64,000 nucleotides of DNA from Nocardia kruczakiae NBRC 101016 (GCF_001612965.1 NZ_BDBL01000014.1:1-64000), one strand, 5' to 3'. Shown: positions 24,693-34,215, counted from the first letter of the stretch. The notes: generated by a model not told the origin, from the sequence alone. Made by a program: numbers and translations.

Positions 24693-26132
24693 TCAGGCTC
24701 TGCGTAGAGCGATATCGAGTTCCGCGGCATCGGCCCAGCTGCCGTGGAATCCCATGGGAACCCGATGGTTCAGCTTGATCCGGGCGATGGGTGCGGCGGT
24801 GAAGTCCTGCGCGTCCTGGACGACGACCTCGCTGCGGTCGACGGCGGGGTCCCACCAAATGGATAGCAGCCAACCGTCGTCCTCGGCCGTGGCACCGGGG
24901 CGTGGCACGAATTGGGGTTCGCTGGGCGAGGCCAGCGAACCGTCGAGGGGCTGGACGGCCGTCTGGCCCGTGCGGTAGTCGTGTTTGGCCACACCATCGG
25001 TGAACCAGTCTCCGACCCCTCGAGTCGTGGCGTAGTAGCCATACCGATGCGACAACCCGGTGCGCTGCTCGTTGATCTGCGGGAACTCGCCGAGGATGTC
25101 GGTGGTCTGGCTGTCCTTCACCGTCCCCGTCGCGAGGTCGAGTTCCCACCGCCAGGGTGTGGCGACCAGCTTCTTGAACCACCAATTCCAATCCCCACCC
25201 GGCGGCGGGGATTCGAGCTCCTTGCGGGTGGGGCCGAAGCGCGGCGTGCGGTGCCCATCGACCACGATTCGGGTGCCATCCTGATAGGCGTTGAGGAAGT
25301 GAGTGGGCGCGAAGACATCGGGGGAGTCGATCCAGCGAACGTCGCCGGTTTTCCGATGCAGGACGGCCCATCGGCAGGTTGACAATGTCTCCGGTTCCCA
25401 GATTGTCGACGGCTGGCCTTTGAAGACGTTCTCGATATGGACCATCGCCGGATAGGCCAGGAAGATCGCATAGTCGGTGGTGACGGCGTAATCGTGGACG
25501 AAAATGGAAGCGCCCAGGTCGATGTGGTGACGATCGACGATCTTGCCGTGCCGGTCGGCCCGGTACCAGGTGAGGGCGCCGTTGATGTTGCCGAAGAACA
25601 GGAAGTCACCGTTGGTCGGGTCGACCTTGAAATGGGCCGTCATCGGCCCGACGATCTCACCGCCGAAGTCGTAGCACTGGCTGACCGTCTCCAAAGTGTC
25701 CGGTCGCAGCTCGTGCGGAACGGCGGCTTCGCAGAGCACCAGCAATCGATTGTCGTAGAGAGTCACGTGCGTGTTCGCGGGGTTCTTCGGGAATGTGCCC
25801 GCGGGCAGCGCGACGTCCGACCCGTGCATAAAGCTGCCGAAGATCGCTTGGCCCCGTTGCCTTTCCAGTTGCAGCCCCGCAGTCGCGACATACCGGTTGC
25901 GATAGGTTGCTCTGCCCTCGCGCAGGAAGATGGCGTTGATCATCCCGTCGCCATCGAACCAGTGATGCCGGCTGGGATCGCTCGGGCGGTAAGCCTGGCT
26001 GCTGCTCACCCGGTACAGCGCGCCACTCAGCTCCTGCGGGAGCTGGCCCTCGATCTCCAGATCGAAGGCCTCGCCTTCCTCTCGCCATGGTGCATAGGGG
26101 CCGTTGAGAAACATGTTCGTGGGGTCCCACAT
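24693..26132 (-). CDS. Carotenoid oxygenase (RPE65/CCD family)
   Basis: A 479-residue seven-bladed-propeller dioxygenase. The four iron-binding His are visible: His167 (MTAHFKVD), His213 (IFVHDYA), His278 (APTHFLNAY) and the C-terminal one in VPMGFHGSW. HHWFDGDGMINAI is the family's N-terminal landmark. Bacterial members cleave double bonds of carotenoids, stilbenes or lignostilbene-like compounds; which one is unknown. The ATG at 26132 has GAGGAG five bases upstream. A palindrome at 26183-26206 lies in its promoter region. Confidence 0.92.
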   Translation of the reverse strand: MWDPTNMFLNGPYAPWREEGEAFDLEIEGQLPQELSGALYRVSSSQAYRPSDPSRHHWFDGDGMINAIFLREGRATYRNRYVATAGLQLERQRGQAIFGSFMHGSDVALPAGTFPKNPANTHVTLYDNRLLVLCEAAVPHELRPDTLETVSQCYDFGGEIVGPMTAHFKVDPTNGDFLFFGNINGALTWYRADRHGKIVDRHHIDLGASIFVHDYAVTTDYAIFLAYPAMVHIENVFKGQPSTIWEPETLSTCRWAVLHRKTGDVRWIDSPDVFAPTHFLNAYQDGTRIVVDGHRTPRFGPTRKELESPPPGGDWNWWFKKLVATPWRWELDLATGTVKDSQTTDILGEFPQINEQRTGLSHRYGYYATTRGVGDWFTDGVAKHDYRTGQTAVQPLDGSLASPSEPQFVPRPGATAEDDGWLLSIWWDPAVDRSEVVVQDAQDFTAAPIARIKLNHRVPMGFHGSWADAAELDIALRRA

Positions 26133-26182
26133 GGACACTCCTCTTCGTCATGACTGGAACTCGGGCGTGAGCCACGGCTCCC

Positions 26183-26206
26183 ATATAGTACGAATCCGTT
26201 CTATAT
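26183..26206. promoter_or_regulatory. 24-bp palindrome upstream of carotenoid oxygenase
   Basis: Arms ATATAGTACG and CGTTCTATAT flank a short centre; the AGTACG half resembles the operator of the TetR gene at 10219-10234. It lies about 50 bases upstream of the start and is AT-rich enough to overlap a promoter. Confidence 0.6.
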
Positions 26207-26209
26207 GTA

Positions 26210-26640
26210 ACCCTCGCACGGGTGCGGGAGAAACGCAACCGTACTATTTACGGTGTGGTGTGGGTCTCATTGGGGCTTGGTCTCGTGGTCTCGAACAGGA
26301 TCACCCGGACGCGCTCCCTCGCACCGGAACGGTGGTAAGCGTGCACCGACACCCGGACGATCAGGCGAGGGTTGTCGCCTGCCTCGCGGAGTGCCGCAGT
26401 CCGGCCGCTGGCGTACACATCGCGGCCGCCCGGCCGGACCTGGATCATCGGCCCGCAGTATCGGGCGGCGCCGAGTACCTGGCCGAGGATGGAGTTCGTG
26501 CGTGCGCAGGAGCTGGAGCTCCACGAAACGGTTGCGCTCTCCGGACATGCCCAACTATCCGGGCCCAGTTGCGCTGTCCTGCAAACTGGCGACCCGGTTC
26601 TCGCCGGCAGGGATGCCGCGGGCCGGTAGTCGACGATCAG
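26210..26640. other. Gap without an assignable gene
   Basis: A reverse frame at 26248-26448 (ending VHAYHRSGARERVRVILFET) has protein-like composition and may continue upstream in another frame (SILGQVLGAARYCGPM), which would suggest a decayed small enzyme. I do not recognise it and do not call it a gene. Confidence 0.35.
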
Positions 26641-26975
26641 GCGATCGCCGCCGCGCTGGCCGCCACGATATCGAACATCTCGCCGCGCGGCCTGGCCACC
26701 GCCGGGGAGTTCGTCGGCGATGAATCGGTGGCAACCAGTTTCGCGCGGCGTCGGAGATCTGCCCGGCCTACAGCGTCGAGAGGGAGTTGACCGTCATGGG
26801 GACGGCGACCAGGATCAACGCCAGGGCCAGTACGGCGGGCGCCGGATCCGAGGCAGACCCCGACCACGCCGAGCGGCGGCACCAGCGAGATCGCGATCGC
26901 CACCCCGGGCATGACATCGCCGACATCCCGGCGGGTGACCGCTACGGCCGCCACCAGCCTGGTCGCCGCGCATGA
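26640..26975 (-). pseudogene. DUF389 membrane protein remnant
   Basis: The reverse strand reads TRRDVGDVMPGVAIAISLVP and PLGVVGVCLGSGA, the most conserved stretch of DUF389 membrane proteins, then shifts frame to a hydrophobic segment (VLALALILVAVPMTVNSLST) ending at a stop at 26768-26770. A further piece, EMFDIVAASAAAIA (to 26640), normally precedes the TRRD motif in the family but is found after it here, pointing to rearrangement as well as decay. No start or full membrane domain is present. Confidence 0.55.
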
Positions 26976-26992
26976 CCGGGGACCCTCCGTAA

Positions 26993-27442
26993 CTATTCGG
27001 CGGGTGCGGCCTCGATGACCGCCTTCAGCTGCTGCAGGTCTTTGCGGTTCGCAGACCTCATCGCCGGCGTGATCAGCGGTGCGACGAGCCGGGAGAATCC
27101 GGCGGGCTCGCCACGATTGCGCAGTGTCATGATCGTCGAGCCGGTCGGGGTGTCCTCGAACGTGTAGGTCGTCTCCATGGGAAATGGGCCGTCGGTGGTC
27201 GCCATCACGAGCCGTCTGCCCGGCACCAGAACGAGGATGGTGTAGGTGTAGGCGAGAGATCGGCCGAGAAAACGGGCCTTGAAGGCCATGGCCGAGCCGA
27301 CCGCCAGCGGACCGGGTGTGAGCAGCCGGGCCGAGTCGATGTTCCGATACCACGCGGTGGCGTTGGCCGGATCCATCGCGTAGTCGGCGACCTGCTGCCG
27401 ATGTCGCCCGATCTCGATCGTGGTGGTGACATCCACGGGCAC
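26993..27442 (-). CDS. SRPBCC-fold (START-like) protein
   Basis: A 149-residue START-like protein: VDVTTTIEIGRHRQQVADYA opens the fold, followed by the AWYRNIDSARLLTPGPLAVG strand-loop, YTFEDTPTGSTIMTLRNRG, and a long C-terminal helix (SANRKDLQQLKAVIEAA). It resembles bacterial SRPBCC proteins of unknown ligand. GTG at 27442 (or 27436) is the likely start. It is not preceded by the island operator. Function beyond hydrophobic ligand binding cannot be given. Confidence 0.75.
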   Translation of the reverse strand: MPVDVTTTIEIGRHRQQVADYAMDPANATAWYRNIDSARLLTPGPLAVGSAMAFKARFLGRSLAYTYTILVLVPGRRLVMATTDGPFPMETTYTFEDTPTGSTIMTLRNRGEPAGFSRLVAPLITPAMRSANRKDLQQLKAVIEAAPAE

Positions 27443-27874
27443 GGGTCGATGGTAGTTCCTCGATGTCCGCGCCGTCGAACGTGCCGGACCGGTCCACACG
27501 ATGGCGAAGATCATCCGACGACGACCCGAGCTACGCCCTCGGCTCGGTGGTCGTCCTCGTGATGTGTCTGTATTTCCGAATGGACGGAATGCATGAACCA
27601 TGCACTGGACGCTCGCGGCGCCGTCTTCGAGATAGCTTTGCGGGGAGGAGGCTGCTCGACCCGAACAGCTTTGTGAGCAGCCCGTCATCACGGTGCAGTC
27701 GGGGCCACGGAGGCGGGATTCGAAGCCGCGCTCTCCCACATGTCGTGGTGGTGATCCAGCCCAGGGGGTGGCCAGGGGGATTCCCTGGCGCGAACCATGG
27801 TGAAGGCGAGCAACTCTGGTCGAGGTCGCAGTCCGGATTTCAGGGCAGCGGATGTCGAGTTCAGAGCGGAGAGA
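27443..27874. other. Gap without a gene
   Basis: No frame here looks like protein on either strand and I see no repeat or RNA gene. It holds the promoter regions for the START-like gene (reverse) and the small membrane protein (forward). Confidence 0.5.
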
Positions 27875-28126
27875 ATGATGTTCAGGGATCCTCGATGGGC
27901 CATTGCGTTCGTCATGATGGCGATCATCACTGTGGTCACGGCCCCGATCTGGGGGGCGGGGCCGCTGTGGGATGCGGCCGGGCCCAATATCGTGCTGGCT
28001 CCGACCGAGCCGGCGGATTTCGATGCTCGGCGAACACTCCAGGCCACACCGACCCCGGTCGAGGTGACGTCGCCGACAACCACACGGACCCCCACTTCCA
28101 CAGCGGAACTTTCCACGACAGGATGA
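27875..28126 (+). CDS. Small single-pass membrane or secreted protein
   Basis: An 83-residue protein beginning MMFRDPRWAIAFVMMAIITV: a short basic N-terminus, one hydrophobic segment (about residues 7-27) and a Thr/Pro-rich tail (TPTPVEVTSPTTTRTPTSTA) typical of an extracytoplasmic stalk. No family is recognised. GGAGAGA directly precedes the ATG. It lies 65 bases upstream of the LAL regulator gene on the same strand. Confidence 0.5.
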   Translation: MMFRDPRWAIAFVMMAIITVVTAPIWGAGPLWDAAGPNIVLAPTEPADFDARRTLQATPTPVEVTSPTTTRTPTSTAELSTTG

Positions 28127-28191
28127 TCACTCTGTGATAGCTGGGACCAACCGGCTCAGATCTACCGTGGTGAAGGCAGGCGAGGGTGAGG

Positions 28192-30918
28192 ATGCGTGGG
28201 CAGGTCGAGTTGGTCGGACGAGGCCCGGAATCGGCTGCGCTGGCTCAGACGATCGCAGCCGTTCGCACGGGTGAGAGCAGGGTGCTGGTCGTGCACGGCG
28301 CGGCCGGGGTCGGGAAGTCAGCGCTGCTCGACCGGATGAAGGACGCCGCCGCGGACCTGCGGCTCTTGCGGGCAGTCGGAGTCGAGTCGGAGATGGAGCT
28401 GGCCTACGCCACCTTGCATCAATTGTGCGCTCCATTGCTGAGTCGGCTGGAAGCGCTGCCCGAGCCGCAGAGCCATGCCCTGGAGACCGTTTTCGGAATA
28501 CGGGCCGGCGTCCCACCCGAACGGTTTCTGGTCGGGTTGGCGGTGCTGAGCCTGCTCTCGGATGCTTCGGAGAACGGTCCGGTGCTGTGCGTCATCGACG
28601 ATGCGCAATGGATGGATCGAGCCTCGGCGCAGGTGCTCGGTTTCGTTGCCCGGCGGCTGCTGGCCGAATCTGTCGCGCTGATCTTCGCCGCCCGGCAGCG
28701 GACGCAGGAACTGCTCGGGCTGCCGGAGCTGGAGGTCAGCGGCCTCAACGACACCGACGCCCGCATCCTGCTCGATACGGCGACCCCTTCTCGGCTCGAC
28801 CACCGCATCCGCGACCGCATCGTGGCCGAGGCTCGGGGCAATCCCCTCGCGCTCCTCGAACTTCCTCGCGAGCAGACCGCCACCCAGTTCGCGGGCGGTT
28901 ACGGCCTGTTGCAGACCGACACCGTGCCGGGCCGCATCGAGCAGAGCTTCTTGACGCGGATCGAAGAGTTGTCCGGGCCGAGCAGACTGCTGCTGTTGAT
29001 CGCGGCCGCCGAGCCGGTCGGTGATCCCGCACTCGTGTGGCGGGCCGCCGAACGGCTCGGGATCACGCCCGCCGCGGCCGTCGATGAACAGACCGACGAG
29101 CTGCTGTCGTTCGACATTCGTGTCACGTTCCGGCATCCGCTCGTCCGTTCGGCGGTGTATCGCGCTGCCCGAGACGAGGATCGGCGTGCGGTGCATCGCG
29201 CCTTGGCCGAGGTCACCGACCCGCAGCTCGATCCGGATCGGCGGGCTTGGCACCTGGCCGCGGCGGCCGCCGAACCCGATGAGACCGTCGCCGCGGAGTT
29301 GGGCCGGTCCGCCGATCGAGCGCAGGCTCGCGGTGGTCTGGCCGCCGCGGCCGCATTCCTGCAGCGGTCGGTGGCCCTGACCGCCGATGCCTCCCGCCGT
29401 GCCGAGCGGGCGGTGGCGGCCGCCGATGCCAGCGCCAGAGCCGGTGATCTCGATATCGCACGCGGCCTGGTCGATCTCGCCGAACTGGAGGCGAGCAGCG
29501 AATTGCTGCGTGCGCGAGCGCAACTGGTGCGCGGGCGCATCGCCCAGGCGGCCGGCTTCAACGATCAAGCGCCTCCGATCCTGCTGGCCGCGGCCCGACG
29601 ACTGGAACCATTCGACCGCGACCTCGCCCGCGAGACCTATCTGCTGGCCTGGGGTGCCGCCGCGTGGGGCGCCGCCGACAGCGTGAACCTCACCGCGATC
29701 TCCGAGGTCATCGCGGAACTTCCGGTGCAGGAGAATCCTAGGCCGATCGATCTGGTGCTGGCGGGGTGCGCGTTGCTGGGCACCGCGGGCCGGGGGACCG
29801 CGATCGGCCCGCTGCGGCGAGCGATGACCGCGCTCGTCGACCTGCCCGTCGCGGATTTGCTGAAATGGGGTTGGGCCGCGTGCGGATTGAGCCCGGCCGT
29901 CTGGGACGAGCAGGTGATGATCGAAACCTACACCCGCGCAGCGGAAGTGGTGCGCACCGCCGGCATCCTCACCGAGCTTCCCATCTACCTCGCGTCGTTG
30001 GGCGCGGCGACTTCGTTGATCGGCGATTTCACCACGGCAGCGGAAATCGTCGCCGAATCCGAGAGCATCGCCGCCGCGACAGGCATCCCGCTCGCGCCGT
30101 ACACCACGCTCATCCTGACCGCCATGCAGGGCAAGGAGTCCGAGGCGGCGGCGCTGATCAGCGCCACCATCGAACAGACCGCGGCGGACGGTCAGCTGAC
30201 CGGCGTCACCACCGCGCAGTGGGCGGCCGCTGTCCTCTACAACGGCCTGTCCCGGTACCACGATGCTTTGTCCGCGGCCCAGGCCAGCACTCGGATCGCC
30301 CAGCTGGTGGTATCGGTGTGGGTGCTGCCGGAGCTCATCGAGGCGGCGGTGCGGGTGGGTGACGACCGGGCCGCGAACGAGGCGCTGGAGCGTCTGGTGG
30401 ATGCCGCGGAGGCAGCTGAGACCGATTGGGCACAGGGGATTCTGGCGCGGTGTCGGGCGCTGCTCAGCGACGGCGCCACGGCCGAGGTTCAGTACCAGGA
30501 GGCTGTCGATCGGCTCGGACGGACGCTCATGCGCCCGGAGCTGGGGCGGGCGCACCTGCTCTACGGCGAATGGTTGCGCAGGCAGTCCCGCAGGGTCGAT
30601 GCCCGACACCATTTGCGCACGGCCTACGACCTGTTCGACGCCATCGGCATGGCGGCCTTCGCCGAACGCGCCCGACGAGAACTGCTCGCCAGTGGCGAGA
30701 AGGTCCAGAAGCGAACCGTCGAGGACACGAGTGAGGAGCTGACACCGCAGGAAAGACAGATCGCGGTGCTGGTCGGCGAGGGACTGTCCAACCCCGAGGT
30801 GGGCGCGCGCCTGTTCCTCAGTCCACGCACCGTCGAATGGCACCTGCGCAAGATCTTCACGAAGCTGTCGATCACTTCACGGCGGCAGTTGCGTGGAGCG
30901 TTGCCGCACGACGTGTGA
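28192..30918 (+). CDS. LuxR-family ATP-binding regulator (LAL type), copy 1
   Basis: A 908-residue STAND-type regulator. N-terminal AAA/NACHT-like ATPase with Walker A GAAGVGKS (36-43) and Walker B VLCVIDDAQWMD (about 125-136); a long TPR-like helical middle; a C-terminal LuxR helix-turn-helix beginning LTPQERQIAVLVGEGLSNPE and continuing SPRTVEWHLRKIFTKLSITS. LAL proteins activate genes when ATP and an inducer bind. It is a close paralogue of 40392-43145. The ATG at 28192 or a GTG two codons earlier could be the start. Neighbouring target candidates are the SDR at 31099 and the small membrane protein upstream. Confidence 0.92.
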   Translation: MRGQVELVGRGPESAALAQTIAAVRTGESRVLVVHGAAGVGKSALLDRMKDAAADLRLLRAVGVESEMELAYATLHQLCAPLLSRLEALPEPQSHALETVFGIRAGVPPERFLVGLAVLSLLSDASENGPVLCVIDDAQWMDRASAQVLGFVARRLLAESVALIFAARQRTQELLGLPELEVSGLNDTDARILLDTATPSRLDHRIRDRIVAEARGNPLALLELPREQTATQFAGGYGLLQTDTVPGRIEQSFLTRIEELSGPSRLLLLIAAAEPVGDPALVWRAAERLGITPAAAVDEQTDELLSFDIRVTFRHPLVRSAVYRAARDEDRRAVHRALAEVTDPQLDPDRRAWHLAAAAAEPDETVAAELGRSADRAQARGGLAAAAAFLQRSVALTADASRRAERAVAAADASARAGDLDIARGLVDLAELEASSELLRARAQLVRGRIAQAAGFNDQAPPILLAAARRLEPFDRDLARETYLLAWGAAAWGAADSVNLTAISEVIAELPVQENPRPIDLVLAGCALLGTAGRGTAIGPLRRAMTALVDLPVADLLKWGWAACGLSPAVWDEQVMIETYTRAAEVVRTAGILTELPIYLASLGAATSLIGDFTTAAEIVAESESIAAATGIPLAPYTTLILTAMQGKESEAAALISATIEQTAADGQLTGVTTAQWAAAVLYNGLSRYHDALSAAQASTRIAQLVVSVWVLPELIEAAVRVGDDRAANEALERLVDAAEAAETDWAQGILARCRALLSDGATAEVQYQEAVDRLGRTLMRPELGRAHLLYGEWLRRQSRRVDARHHLRTAYDLFDAIGMAAFAERARRELLASGEKVQKRTVEDTSEELTPQERQIAVLVGEGLSNPEVGARLFLSPRTVEWHLRKIFTKLSITSRRQLRGALPHDV

Positions 30919-31098
30919 CCCACCGCCCGCGCACGGGATGATTGTCGGCTCGTGCGCCATGGCAGTCCGACCCGGTTGTGGTCCCTGGTCTGTGTGAACC
31001 AGTGAGTTTCCCGGGGGCGGCGAACTTTCCCGGCCACCGAGTCTTGTCGCACCGGCTCATCGCGCCGGTTGTCTTCGGCCCAGGGAAATGAGGCAGTG

Positions 31099-31842
31099 AT
31101 GTCAGATCAGCCGTTGCACGGAGCCGTCGCGCTCGTCACCGGCGCCAGCGGTGGCATCGGGGCCGCGACCGCGTATCGGCTGGCCCGCGAGGGCGCGGCG
31201 GTCGCCCTGGTCGCGCGCCGGGCCGATCGATTGACCCGAATCGCGGCGGACCTCACGGCCCGGGGCGGACGCGCCGTCGCGGTGCCGGCCGATCTCACCG
31301 TCGCGGCCGAGGCATACCGGGCGGTGGAGGACGCCCGTGATCGGCTGGGACGACTGGACGTGGTGGTGAACAGTGCCAGCACCATGGTGCTCGAGACGGC
31401 GCTGCATACACCCATCGGGGAATGGGACAGGATGGTTTCGCTCAATGTGTCCGGGCTGCTGCACATTACGCATGCCGCCGTGCCCTATCTGATCGATGCG
31501 GCCGCGACCTCGCCGCGGCGCGTGGCGGATCTGGTGAACGTGGGCTCCGCCGCCGGACGAGTCGCTCGCCCAGCGGGCAGCGTCTATCACCTCACCAAGT
31601 TCGGCCTCAACGGGTTCACCGAATCACTGCGCCAGGAACTGATTTCCGAAGGCGTGCGGGTCAGTGTGGTGGCTCCCGGCTCGGTGGGCGCCACGGCCCG
31701 GGACACAGTGCGGGAGAGTACGGCCCGACCGGAACGACTCCGGCCGGAAGACATCTCGGATTCGATCGCCTATATCGTCACGCGCGATCGCCGGGTCGCC
31801 GTCAACGAGATCGTCGTCAGGCCGGGCGGCCAGCTCTGGTAG
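31099..31842 (+). CDS. Short-chain dehydrogenase/reductase
   Basis: A 247-residue classical SDR. Cofactor motif TGASGGIG (about 14-21), VVNSAST in place of NNAG, and the catalytic Ser-Tyr-Lys triad in NVGSAAG and VYHLTKFGLN. Relatives in clavulanate-dehydrogenase-like and ketoreductase groups oxidise or reduce varied alcohols and ketones; substrate unknown. GAGG lies five bases before the ATG chosen. It follows the LAL regulator by 180 bases on the same strand and may be its target. Confidence 0.9.
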   Translation: MSDQPLHGAVALVTGASGGIGAATAYRLAREGAAVALVARRADRLTRIAADLTARGGRAVAVPADLTVAAEAYRAVEDARDRLGRLDVVVNSASTMVLETALHTPIGEWDRMVSLNVSGLLHITHAAVPYLIDAAATSPRRVADLVNVGSAAGRVARPAGSVYHLTKFGLNGFTESLRQELISEGVRVSVVAPGSVGATARDTVRESTARPERLRPEDISDSIAYIVTRDRRVAVNEIVVRPGGQLW

Positions 31843-32472
31843 CCGGCTGCCGAGCGGATGTCACACCCGCGTGGGCCGTGCGGTCCTTGTTCTCGGAAGG
31901 CGCCCGGTCGAGTCACGAGGTAAGAGCGCGGAACACCGGGTTTCAGACGGCTCGCCGGAGTATGCGTCAAGCAGAGCGTGGCTGGTCCCACCCGCCGCCG
32001 GGCGTCTCCACACCACGCCGAAGACAACGCCGCACGGCATGATCTGTCCTCGCGCCGCGGCGCGACCCCGCGAACTCGCCGACCCACACGGTGAACGCGC
32101 CGAAATCGAACGAAAGACACCCGTCGTCTTCGGATCCTGCGCGCCGGTGGTCATAGTCGCCCTGCTCGGAGATCGACAGTCACCGTGCCGCCCTGTTCGA
32201 GCGACCGCTGCTCACCAGTGTCCCCCCACGTCCGCCGAATCGACAGCGGCCGCCTCGGCCCGGTGGGTTCGCGAGTGACCCCACCCCCGCACCCCGGGGC
32301 CGGGCACAGCAGGCACACGTGTCCCTGGCCCGGGCAGCCCCGGGGGTTGGCCCGGGACTGCCACGGGCGCGATCGAAACCCGCCTGGAACGACGGTGGAA
32401 GTGCGGCTCAGCAGCCGTTCCTCACGATCGCCGAGCCTGAGGGCGATCGAGCCCGGACGAAAGGACGACCTC
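31843..32472. other. 630-base gap without a gene
   Basis: Open frames on both strands here have scrambled composition and no family resemblance. I see no hairpin, repeat or RNA gene that would explain the length. It must contain the promoter of the sigma factor gene at 32473. Confidence 0.5.
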
Positions 32473-33147
32473 ATGTGCGCCTCGAGCACCCTCACCGTCA
32501 TGCCCGAACCGGATTCCGCACGTGGGCCGCTCACGCCGGAGGCGACCGGATACGCGGCGGACTTCCAGGGCTTGCGGCCACGGTTGTTCGGGATCGCCTA
32601 CCGCATGCTGAGGCGGGCGCCCGACGCCGAAGACGTCGTCCAGGATGTGTGGTTGCGCTGGCAGGGCACCGACCGCACGGTGGTCCGGGACCGGGTCGCG
32701 TTCTTGGTCACGATCACCACCCGGCTGAGCCTCAATGCCGCCGGCTCGGCCAGGGCCCGCCGGGAGATCTCGGTCGATCACTGGTTGCCGGGACAGGTGC
32801 TCGCGGCAGAGGACCCGGCGCAGGCGACCGAACGATCAGCCGAGCTCGAGCAAGCGGTGCTGTTACTGCTGCAACGTCTGTCACCGACGGAGCGAGCGGT
32901 GTTCGTACTCCGTGAGGCGTTCGACTATCCGTTCCGCGACATCGCCGAGCGCCTGCAGATCAGCGAAGCCAACGCCCGCCAGCTCGGGCGGCGTGCCCGG
33001 GCGCACATGGCCGGGCCGCGCCGGGAACCCGTGCATCGAGCGGCCCGGGATCGGTTGCTGAGCGCCTTCCGCACAGCCGCGCAGGACGGCGCCGTGGTGC
33101 ACCTGGAACGGCTGCTCACCGACGACATCCTCGCGGCGAGACCGTAG
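32473..33147 (+). CDS. ECF sigma factor, ECF41-like, without the SnoaL-like domain
   Basis: A 224-residue sigma-70 factor of the SigJ/ECF41 type. Region 2 is PRLFGIAYRMLRRAPDAEDV followed by VQDVWLRWQG; region 4 is RLSPTERAVFVLREAFDYPF and RDIAERLQISEANARQLGRR. ECF41 factors normally carry a SnoaL-like C-terminal domain of about 100 residues that modulates activity; here the protein stops just after the linker (LERLLTDDILAARP). No carboxymuconolactone decarboxylase gene, the usual ECF41 partner, is adjacent; the next genes are two hydrolases, which may be its targets. The stop is a clean TAG and the following sequence is not an obvious SnoaL continuation. Confidence 0.85.
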   Translation: MCASSTLTVMPEPDSARGPLTPEATGYAADFQGLRPRLFGIAYRMLRRAPDAEDVVQDVWLRWQGTDRTVVRDRVAFLVTITTRLSLNAAGSARARREISVDHWLPGQVLAAEDPAQATERSAELEQAVLLLLQRLSPTERAVFVLREAFDYPFRDIAERLQISEANARQLGRRARAHMAGPRREPVHRAARDRLLSAFRTAAQDGAVVHLERLLTDDILAARP

Positions 33148-33234
33148 GCCGGACAGCGCATTCGAGCCGGCTCGTCACGGAGGGCACGGCCACCCGGTCC
33201 TTGGTTTCAGCACACCCGAGAAAGGCACACCTCG

Positions 33235-34179
33235 ATGAGACCCATCCTCGAACCATCAGCGCAGCAGTTCGCCGACGCTACCGCGCGGCCCCCGCTTCTG
33301 TACGAACTCGGAACCTACAGTGCCCGCAAGGTGCTCGACGACGTTCAGGCTGCCGCAACGATCGACAAGCTGCCCGTGCGCGACACCTGGATCACGGTGT
33401 CCGCCGAGGTCGGCGACGTGCGGGTGCGCATCGTCAAACCCGTTGACGCGGAGGCGGACCTGCCCGCGATCCTGTACATCCACGGCGGTGGCTGGGTGCT
33501 CGGAAATGCCGGCACCCACGACCGGCTGGTGCGGGAGTTGGCCGTCGGCACACACGCCGCGGTCGTCTTCGTGGAGTACGACCGCTCACCCGAAGCCCGC
33601 TATCCGGTCGCAATCGAACAGGCCTACGCCACCGCGCGGTGGATCACAGCGCACGGTGCGAGCGAGGGACTCGATGCGTCCCGGCTCGCGGTGGCCGGAG
33701 ATTCGGTGGGCGGCAATATGGCCGCGGCCGTGACGATCCTCGCCAAACGGCGCGGCGATGTTCGGTTCACCCACCAATCGCTGTACTACCCGGTCACCGA
33801 TGCCGGTCAGGACACCGCGAGCTACCGCGAATTCGCCGACGGACCCTACCTCACGGCCAAGGCGATGGCGTGGTTCTGGGACGCGTATCTGCCGGAGCCC
33901 GAACGGCGTGACGAGATCACCGTCTCACCGTTGCGGGCGAGCCTCGACGAGCTGGCCGGACTGCCCGAGGCCTTCCTGATCGTGGACGAGAACGACGTCC
34001 TGCGCGATGAGGGAGAAGCCTACGGCCGCAAGCTCACCCAGGCCGGAGTGCGGACCACGAGCGCTCGCTACAACGGCACCCTGCACGACTTCATGATGCT
34101 CGACCCGGTGCGCCGGACGGCGGCCTCGAGCGCCGCGATCGATCAGGCCATCCGCGTACTGCGGTCCGCTCTGCACTGA
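33235..34179 (+). CDS. Alpha/beta hydrolase, hormone-sensitive-lipase family esterase
   Basis: A 314-residue HSL-family (family IV) esterase. The HGGGW oxyanion motif (about residue 82), nucleophile Ser in VAGDSVGGN, acid in FLIVDENDVLRDEG and His in NGTLHDFMMLD complete the triad. These cytosolic enzymes hydrolyse short-chain esters. It follows the truncated ECF sigma factor by 87 bases and precedes another hydrolase by 36, so the three may form one unit. Physiological substrate unknown. Confidence 0.92.
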   Translation: MRPILEPSAQQFADATARPPLLYELGTYSARKVLDDVQAAATIDKLPVRDTWITVSAEVGDVRVRIVKPVDAEADLPAILYIHGGGWVLGNAGTHDRLVRELAVGTHAAVVFVEYDRSPEARYPVAIEQAYATARWITAHGASEGLDASRLAVAGDSVGGNMAAAVTILAKRRGDVRFTHQSLYYPVTDAGQDTASYREFADGPYLTAKAMAWFWDAYLPEPERRDEITVSPLRASLDELAGLPEAFLIVDENDVLRDEGEAYGRKLTQAGVRTTSARYNGTLHDFMMLDPVRRTAASSAAIDQAIRVLRSALH

Positions 34180-34215
34180 TCCGAAACCCGACCATCCGAC
34201 ACAGGGAGAAATGCA

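Noticed and set aside
25437..26153. Forward frames opposite the carotenoid oxygenase
   Set aside because: Shadow of a gene in which all four iron-binding His are identified on the other strand.
28318..30843. An 841-codon reverse frame opposite LAL regulator 1
   Set aside because: It is the antisense shadow of a gene with Walker and LuxR motifs; the translated reverse frame is Gly/Arg/Gln-rich and featureless.
32185..32472. An N-terminal extension of the ECF sigma factor from 32185
   Set aside because: The extension is Pro/Arg-rich and unlike any sigma factor; the ATG at 32473 fits the family start.
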